From Zavarzinia marina (GTDB taxonomy: Bacteria; Pseudomonadota; Alphaproteobacteria; Zavarziniales; Zavarziniaceae): a stretch of DNA of 64,000 nt. Location: the NCBI RefSeq assembly GCF_021568905.1, contig NZ_JAKGSB010000002.1:1-64000 (forward strand), written 5' to 3'. The position numbers and the translations under genes were made by a program. The notes beneath the pieces were generated by a model. It ran no database searches, was not told the origin of the DNA, and was given only the letters and a program-made list of their open reading frames with translations. This document shows positions 59,766-64,000 of this stretch, in pieces (within the stretch, counting starts at the first letter, position 1; the number at the start of each line of letters is the position of its first letter).

Positions 59766-61427
59766 TCAGGCTTGCCTCAGGCTAGTGGGGATGGCCAGGG
59801 GAAACAACAGGTCGATGAAGCGTTCCGCCGTCGGCTGGGGTTCGTGGTTGGCGAGACCCGGGCGCTCGTTCGCCTCGATGAAGGCGTAATCGGGCTTCAG
59901 CGGCGACTTCACCATGAGGTCGACGCCGACCACGGGGATGTCGATCGCCCGCGCCACCTTCACGCCCACTTCGACCAGGGTCGGGTGCACCATGTCGGTG
60001 ACGTCGTGGATGGTGCCGCCGGTGTGGAGGTTGGCGGTCTTCCTCACGCGCAGTTCCTCGCCCTCGGGCAGGATGCTGTCGAATTCGAAGCCTGCGGCAC
60101 GCACCGTGCGCTCGGTCTCGGCATCGACGGGGATGCGCGATTCGCCGCCCGTGGCGGCGGCGCGGCGCCGGCTCTGGGCCTCGATCAGGTCGCGCACGCT
60201 GCGCTTGCCGTCGCCGACCACCAGGGCGGGACGGCGGATCGCCGCCGCCACCAGCCGGTAGTTGATGACGACGAGGCGCAGGTCCTCGCCCTCCACGCAT
60301 TCCTCGATCAGCACTTCGTCCGAAACCGTGCGCGCCTCGGCGATGGCGGCCTCGAGATGGGCCATGGTGGTGACGCCGACGGCGATGCCCCGGCCCTGCT
60401 CGCCCCGCGCCGGCTTGACGACCAGACGGCCGTGGCGATCCAGGAAATCGGCGATGTCGCTGGGCGGGGCGGCGGCCGACAATTGATCGGGCACGCGCAC
60501 ATCGGCCTCGGAGACGATGCGCCGCGTCACCGCCTTGTCGTCGCAGATCGACATCGCGACGGCCGAGGTCAGTTCCGACAGGCTCTCGCGGCAGCGCACG
60601 CTGCGCGCGCCATAGGTCAGGCGGAAGAAGCCGCCCGCCGCGTCGATCGGCTCGACATGAATGCCGCGGCGCCGGGCCTCGTTCACGATGATGGTGGCGT
60701 AGGGGTTGAAGCCCTCGTTGATGCCGGGTCCGGCGAAGAGCCGTTCGTTGATCGGATTCTTTCGCTTCACCGTGAAATAGGCCATGCGCTCGAAGCCCAG
60801 CTTCTCGTAGAGCGCGATCGCCTGCTCGTTGTCGTGCATCACGGAGAGATCCATGAAGCCGGCGCCGCGCCCGGCGAAGACGCTGGCGAGAGCGTTGACC
60901 AGGGCCTGGCCGACGCCCGGCTGGCGCGCCTGGGGATCGACCGCGAGACACCAGAGGGACGAGCCCTTCTCGGGATCGCCGAAGACGGCCCCGTGATCGA
61001 CGCCCGTAACGGTGCCGATCACTTCACCCGTCGCGTCCTCGACCGCGACGAGATAGACGATGCCCTTCGCATCCTTCTTCTCCCAGAAGAAGTGGGGGGG
61101 CACGGTGACCATGCCGCGCTTGGCGTAGATGCGGTTGATCGCCTCGGCATCCGCTTCGGATTCGAGGCGGCGGATGGTGAAGTTGCGTCCCGGCCGGTCC
61201 TTCGCCGTGATACCCTTCAGGTTCAGGCGATAGATGTGCGACGGATCGAGAAAGATCTCGGCCGGGCCGTGGGCCAGCAGGACATGGGGATCGCGGACAT
61301 AGACGGCGATGTCGCGCCGGTCCGCGCCCTCTTCCCTCAAGGCTTCGAGAAGATCGGGCAATTTCTCGAAGGTCTGCCCGAAGATCAGCCGCCCCCAGCC
61401 GACATCGAATGCGCAATTCGGCGTCAT
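59766..61427 (-). CDS. ngg: N-acetylglutaminylglutamine synthetase (GNAT plus ATP-grasp)
   Basis: A 553-residue two-domain enzyme. The N-terminal half is a GNAT acetyltransferase (about 85-240: CLAVDPQARQPGVGQALVNALASVF, NEQAIALYEKLGFERMAYF), and the C-terminal half an ATP-grasp ligase (about 290-545: RLVVKPARGEQGRGIAVGV, VLIEECVEGEDLRLVVI, DYAFIEANERPGLANHEP). It joins and acetylates glutamine units to make N-acetylglutaminylglutamine. ATG 61427 has GAGGGGG, 13 bases after asnO. It is also called ngs in the literature on this pathway. Confidence 0.94.
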   Translation of the reverse strand: MTPNCAFDVGWGRLIFGQTFEKLPDLLEALREEGADRRDIAVYVRDPHVLLAHGPAEIFLDPSHIYRLNLKGITAKDRPGRNFTIRRLESEADAEAINRIYAKRGMVTVPPHFFWEKKDAKGIVYLVAVEDATGEVIGTVTGVDHGAVFGDPEKGSSLWCLAVDPQARQPGVGQALVNALASVFAGRGAGFMDLSVMHDNEQAIALYEKLGFERMAYFTVKRKNPINERLFAGPGINEGFNPYATIIVNEARRRGIHVEPIDAAGGFFRLTYGARSVRCRESLSELTSAVAMSICDDKAVTRRIVSEADVRVPDQLSAAAPPSDIADFLDRHGRLVVKPARGEQGRGIAVGVTTMAHLEAAIAEARTVSDEVLIEECVEGEDLRLVVINYRLVAAAIRRPALVVGDGKRSVRDLIEAQSRRRAAATGGESRIPVDAETERTVRAAGFEFDSILPEGEELRVRKTANLHTGGTIHDVTDMVHPTLVEVGVKVARAIDIPVVGVDLMVKSPLKPDYAFIEANERPGLANHEPQPTAERFIDLLFPLAIPTSLRQA

Positions 61428-61440
61428 CAGCGCCCCCTCG

Positions 61441-63216
61441 TCAAATGTCGTGGGACTGAAGCCACATTTCCAGCAGCGCCACCTGCCACAGCTCCGAGCC
61501 CTGCAGCGGCGTGATGTGCGACACCGGATCGGCGAACAGCTTGTCCAGGTATTCGGTTCGGAACAGACCGCGTTCCTTCGCCCGCTTCGACGACAGCGCG
61601 TCGCGCACCATGGTCAGATATTCGCCCGAGATATACTTGAGCTGCGGCACCGGGAAGTAGCCCTTCTTGCGGTCGATCACCTCGCTCGGCACCACGAGGC
61701 GGGCGGCCTCCTTCAGGACGCCCTTGCCGCCCTGGGCCAGCTTGAATTCCGGCGGGATGGTCGCGGCCAGTTCCACCAGTTCGTGATCCAGGAAGGGCAC
61801 GCGGGCCTCCAGCCCCCAGGCCATGGTCATGTTGTCGACCCGCTTCACCGGATCGTCGACCAGCATGACCTGGCTGTCGAGGCGCAGCGCCCGGTCGACC
61901 GGCGTCGCGGCGCCGGGCCGCAGCAGATGCTCGGCGACGAGATCGCGGCTGGCGTCGGTCGGCGCGATCCACTCGTCGCCCAACTGGGTCTTCAGGGTTT
62001 CGTGGTCGCGGTCGAAGAAGACGCGGGCGTAGTCCGAGACGACGTCGTTGCTGTCGGCCAACGGCGGATACCAATGGTAACCGGCGAAGACCTCGTCCGC
62101 GCCCTGGCCCGACTGCACCACCTTGATGTAGCGCGAGACTTCGCGCGACAGCAGGAAGAAGCCGATGTTGTCGTAGGACACCATGGGTTCCGACATGGCG
62201 TGGATGGTCGCCGGCAGCGCCGCCATCAGATCGCTCGACGGCACGAAGATCTTGTGATGATCGGTGGCGAAGGTCTTGGCGATCAGGTCGGAATAGACGA
62301 ATTCGTCGCCCTTCTCGCCGTTCGCTTCCTCGAAACCGATGGAGAAGGTCATCAGGCCCTTCTGGCCCTCTTCCGCCAGAAGCCCGACGATGACCGAGCT
62401 GTCGACGCCGCCCGAAAGCAGGACGCCCACGGGCACGTCCGCCACCATGCGTCGGCGCACGGCCGTGCGCAGTGCGTCCAGCACGCGGTCGCGCCAGTCG
62501 TTCGCCGACAGGCCGGTATCCTCGGGCCGGCGCTCGTGCGGGGGCGCCCAATAGACCCGGTCCTCGAAACTGCCGTCGGGGGCATAGCGCCTGACGGTCG
62601 CCGGCGGCAGCTTGCGCACGCCCTTGACGATGGTGCGCGGCGGCGGCACCACGGCATGGAAGCTCATGTAGTTGTGCAGCGCCTCGCGGTCGATCTCGGT
62701 GTCGACGTCGCCGGCGGCCAGGATCGCGGGCAGGCTGGAGGCGAAGCGCAGCCGCTTGCCCGCCAGCGAATAATAGAGCGGCTTGATGCCGAAACGGTCG
62801 CGCGCCATGGTGACGATGCCGGTGTCGCGCTCCGCCACCACGAAGGCGAACATGCCGTGGAAGCGTTCGACGCAGGCCCCGCCCCAGGCGTGATAGGCCT
62901 TGAGGATGACTTCCGTGTCGCCGTGGGAGAAGAAGCGATAGCCCATCCCCTCCAGTTCGGCGCGCAGTTCCGGGTAATTGTAGATGCAGCCGTTGAAGGT
63001 CAGGGTCAGGCCCAGGTCCGGGTCGTGCATCGGCTGCGCGGCCTTGTCGGACAGGTCGATGATCTTCAGCCGGCGATGGCCGAAGGCGAAGGGCCCGCGC
63101 GCCACGACACCGGCGCCGTCGGGCCCGCGCGGGGCCATCACATCCATCATGCTGGCGACAGCGCCTGCGCTCGCGAAGCTTCCGTCGAAGCGAATCTCAC
63201 CCGCTATTCCGCACAT
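61441..63216 (-). CDS. asnO: N-acetylglutaminylglutamine amidotransferase (asparagine-synthetase type)
   Basis: A 591-residue glutamine-dependent amidotransferase. Cys2 of MCGIAGEIRFDG is the class II glutaminase nucleophile, which fixes the start at 63216 rather than 20 codons upstream; AGAGG precedes it. RGPDGAG, NGCIYNYPELRAELEGMGY and DRFGIKPLYY belong to the glutaminase domain, VGVLLSGGVDSSVIVGLLAE is the ATP-binding PP-loop, and SGQGADEVFAGYHWY is the synthetase signature. It amidates the C-terminus of the dipeptide to give NAGGN. It heads the minus-strand operon asnO-ngg-M42 peptidase, with spacings of 13 and 21 bases. Confidence 0.95.
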   Translation of the reverse strand: MCGIAGEIRFDGSFASAGAVASMMDVMAPRGPDGAGVVARGPFAFGHRRLKIIDLSDKAAQPMHDPDLGLTLTFNGCIYNYPELRAELEGMGYRFFSHGDTEVILKAYHAWGGACVERFHGMFAFVVAERDTGIVTMARDRFGIKPLYYSLAGKRLRFASSLPAILAAGDVDTEIDREALHNYMSFHAVVPPPRTIVKGVRKLPPATVRRYAPDGSFEDRVYWAPPHERRPEDTGLSANDWRDRVLDALRTAVRRRMVADVPVGVLLSGGVDSSVIVGLLAEEGQKGLMTFSIGFEEANGEKGDEFVYSDLIAKTFATDHHKIFVPSSDLMAALPATIHAMSEPMVSYDNIGFFLLSREVSRYIKVVQSGQGADEVFAGYHWYPPLADSNDVVSDYARVFFDRDHETLKTQLGDEWIAPTDASRDLVAEHLLRPGAATPVDRALRLDSQVMLVDDPVKRVDNMTMAWGLEARVPFLDHELVELAATIPPEFKLAQGGKGVLKEAARLVVPSEVIDRKKGYFPVPQLKYISGEYLTMVRDALSSKRAKERGLFRTEYLDKLFADPVSHITPLQGSELWQVALLEMWLQSHDI

Positions 63217-63552
63217 GCTGCCTCTGTAGCTCCATCGTTTCGAATGGGGAATCCGATCGCGCGCAGCGATCTTCATTCGGGGGCAGGTGCATGAAGGACC
63301 AGCGGCGGATCCTGCCCACGGCGGCCAGGGTGCCGCCCGTCATGCGAACGGGCCCGGAATAGCTGTACCGGGGTCCCCGTCGCGGCGATAGGGCGGGCTT
63401 ACAGGACTGGGGCGCGCACTTCAAGGTTTTCCGGCCGAAAGCCGCGTCAACCGCCGGCTTCCTGCCCTAATTTTAGGCAATGGCCGAGCTTTGCAGCGCC
63501 GCCCTTCTGCCCTAGCTTGACCGCCATGTCACGGTCAGCGTCGGGACTCATC
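63217..63552. promoter_or_regulatory. 336-bp divergent region between asnO and the methyltransferase
   Basis: No convincing gene. It must hold the NAGGN operon promoter and that of the methyltransferase. Near asnO is a nested inverted repeat: CGAATG (63241-63246) pairs with CATTCG (63274-63279) around GATCGC-GCGCA-GCGATC (63255-63271). Near the methyltransferase, TGCCCTAA (63463-63470) and TGCCCTAG (63508-63515) form a direct repeat 45 bp apart; the first is also part of an imperfect palindrome with TTAGGCA. Confidence 0.5.
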
Positions 63553-64000
63553 ATGTCCAACATCACCAAGGACCAATTGGTCGCCCGGCATTACGAGGCC
63601 CTGCCCTATCCGGCGCGCAACCCGCGCGACGAGGCAAAGCGTCTGGTCGAGGGCAGCCCCAGCGCCCTGCCCGAGATCCGCCACTGGATCTTCGGCGGGC
63701 GCATGCCGGCCCGGCCGCGCGTGCTCTTCGCCGGCGGCGGCACCGGCGACGGCTGCATCATGCTGGCCCAGCATCTGGCCGACGCCGGCATCGCGGCGGA
63801 GATCGTCCATCTCGACATGTCGAAAGCGGCGCAAGCGGTGGCGGCGGCACGGGCGGCGGCGCGCGGCCTGGAGATCCGCTTCGTCGAGGGCTCGCTGCTC
63901 GACGTCGAGACGCTCGCCCCCGGTCCCTACGACTACATCGACTGCTGCGGCGTGCTGCACCATCTGGACGATCCCGCCGCCGGGCTGGCCGCGCTCCGCG
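63553..64000 (+). CDS. SAM-dependent class I methyltransferase, N-terminal part
   Basis: The first 149 codons are present and the gene continues past the right edge. It opens MSNITKDQLVARHYEALPYPARNP. Motif I of the SAM-binding fold is LFAGGGTGDGCIMLAQ, an acidic motif II is EIVHLDMS, and VLHHLDDP is the usual post-motif. GGGACTC lies upstream of ATG 63553; an in-frame ATG at 63526 is an alternative start without a ribosome site. It is divergent from the NAGGN operon, and the conserved Y-Y-P-type N-terminus resembles methyltransferases fused to or found near TPR proteins. Substrate unknown. Confidence 0.85.
   Translation, partial: MSNITKDQLVARHYEALPYPARNPRDEAKRLVEGSPSALPEIRHWIFGGRMPARPRVLFAGGGTGDGCIMLAQHLADAGIAAEIVHLDMSKAAQAVAAARAAARGLEIRFVEGSLLDVETLAPGPYDYIDCCGVLHHLDDPAAGLAALR

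Noticed and set aside
1-64000. CRISPR array, tRNA, rRNA, insertion sequence or prophage
   Set aside because: No regularly spaced repeats, cloverleaf-like sequence, transposase or phage structural gene was seen; the two short tandem arrays have no spacers.

Overview
The window is a high-GC, gene-dense stretch of a Gram-negative chromosome. The suite of genes suggests a free-living alphaproteobacterium of the Rhodospirillales or Zavarzinia type: a ChpT-like phosphotransferase beside a chemotaxis operon, a Usg-like protein, a DUF3553 protein, a DUF1036 protein, the N-acetylglutaminylglutamine amide (NAGGN) osmolyte trio, and DUF1302/DUF1329/RND uptake genes. The genus cannot be fixed from the sequence alone. 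I saw no rRNA, tRNA, insertion sequence, prophage or CRISPR array.

Positions 1-14392 hold a catabolic island, mostly on the minus strand. It has a two-component flavin monooxygenase (HsaA/HsaB-like), an extradiol dioxygenase (HsaC-like), a meta-cleavage-product hydrolase (HsaD-like), a 2-hydroxypentadienoate hydratase (HsaE-like), an SDR, a KshB-like ferredoxin reductase and a cut-off amidohydrolase. With them is an envelope cassette of DUF1302 outer-membrane protein, DUF1329 protein, MMPL/RND transporter and YCF48-like protein. Together they look like uptake plus meta-cleavage degradation of a hydrophobic steroid- or terpenoid-like phenol. Hairpins between the genes divide the island into several transcription units.

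Positions 14483-21945 carry a penicillin-acylase-family hydrolase, an NTF2-like protein with an acidic tail, a secreted trypsin-like protease, two small secreted proteins and the helicase HrpB. Positions 22011-33765 hold a HExxH membrane protein and then a tight four-gene plus-strand operon: TpsB transporter, giant filamentous-haemagglutinin exoprotein TpsA, a lipoprotein with a C-terminal CHAT caspase-like protease domain, and a PuuB-like FAD oxidoreductase. This protease-armed two-partner secretion system is the most intriguing part of the window.

Positions 33742-41062 contain an epoxide-hydrolase-like protein, then cheR, cheB, cheY and a hybrid cheA with two CheW-like domains, then chpT, divergent from a DUF3553 gene. 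Positions 41097-46954 hold cysQ (ending in a 30-bp tandem repeat), a thioesterase and a TetR regulator that share a 15-bp operator, a LysE exporter, a feruloyl-CoA synthase-like ligase, and a glycerophosphodiesterase-like protein that has lost its catalytic residues.

Positions 46956-57246 carry the DUF1800/DUF1501 secreted pair, a Usg-like small protein, an amine oxidase, a class V aminotransferase, RlpA, gamma-glutamyltransferase and a wax-ester-synthase/DGAT acyltransferase. Positions 57368-64000 hold an OmpA-type porin, the NAGGN operon (asnO, ngg, M42 peptidase; minus strand) and, divergently, the start of a SAM-dependent methyltransferase. Most neighbouring genes are spaced by a few bases, overlap, or converge end to end. 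Only two gene-free gaps exceed 300 bp.
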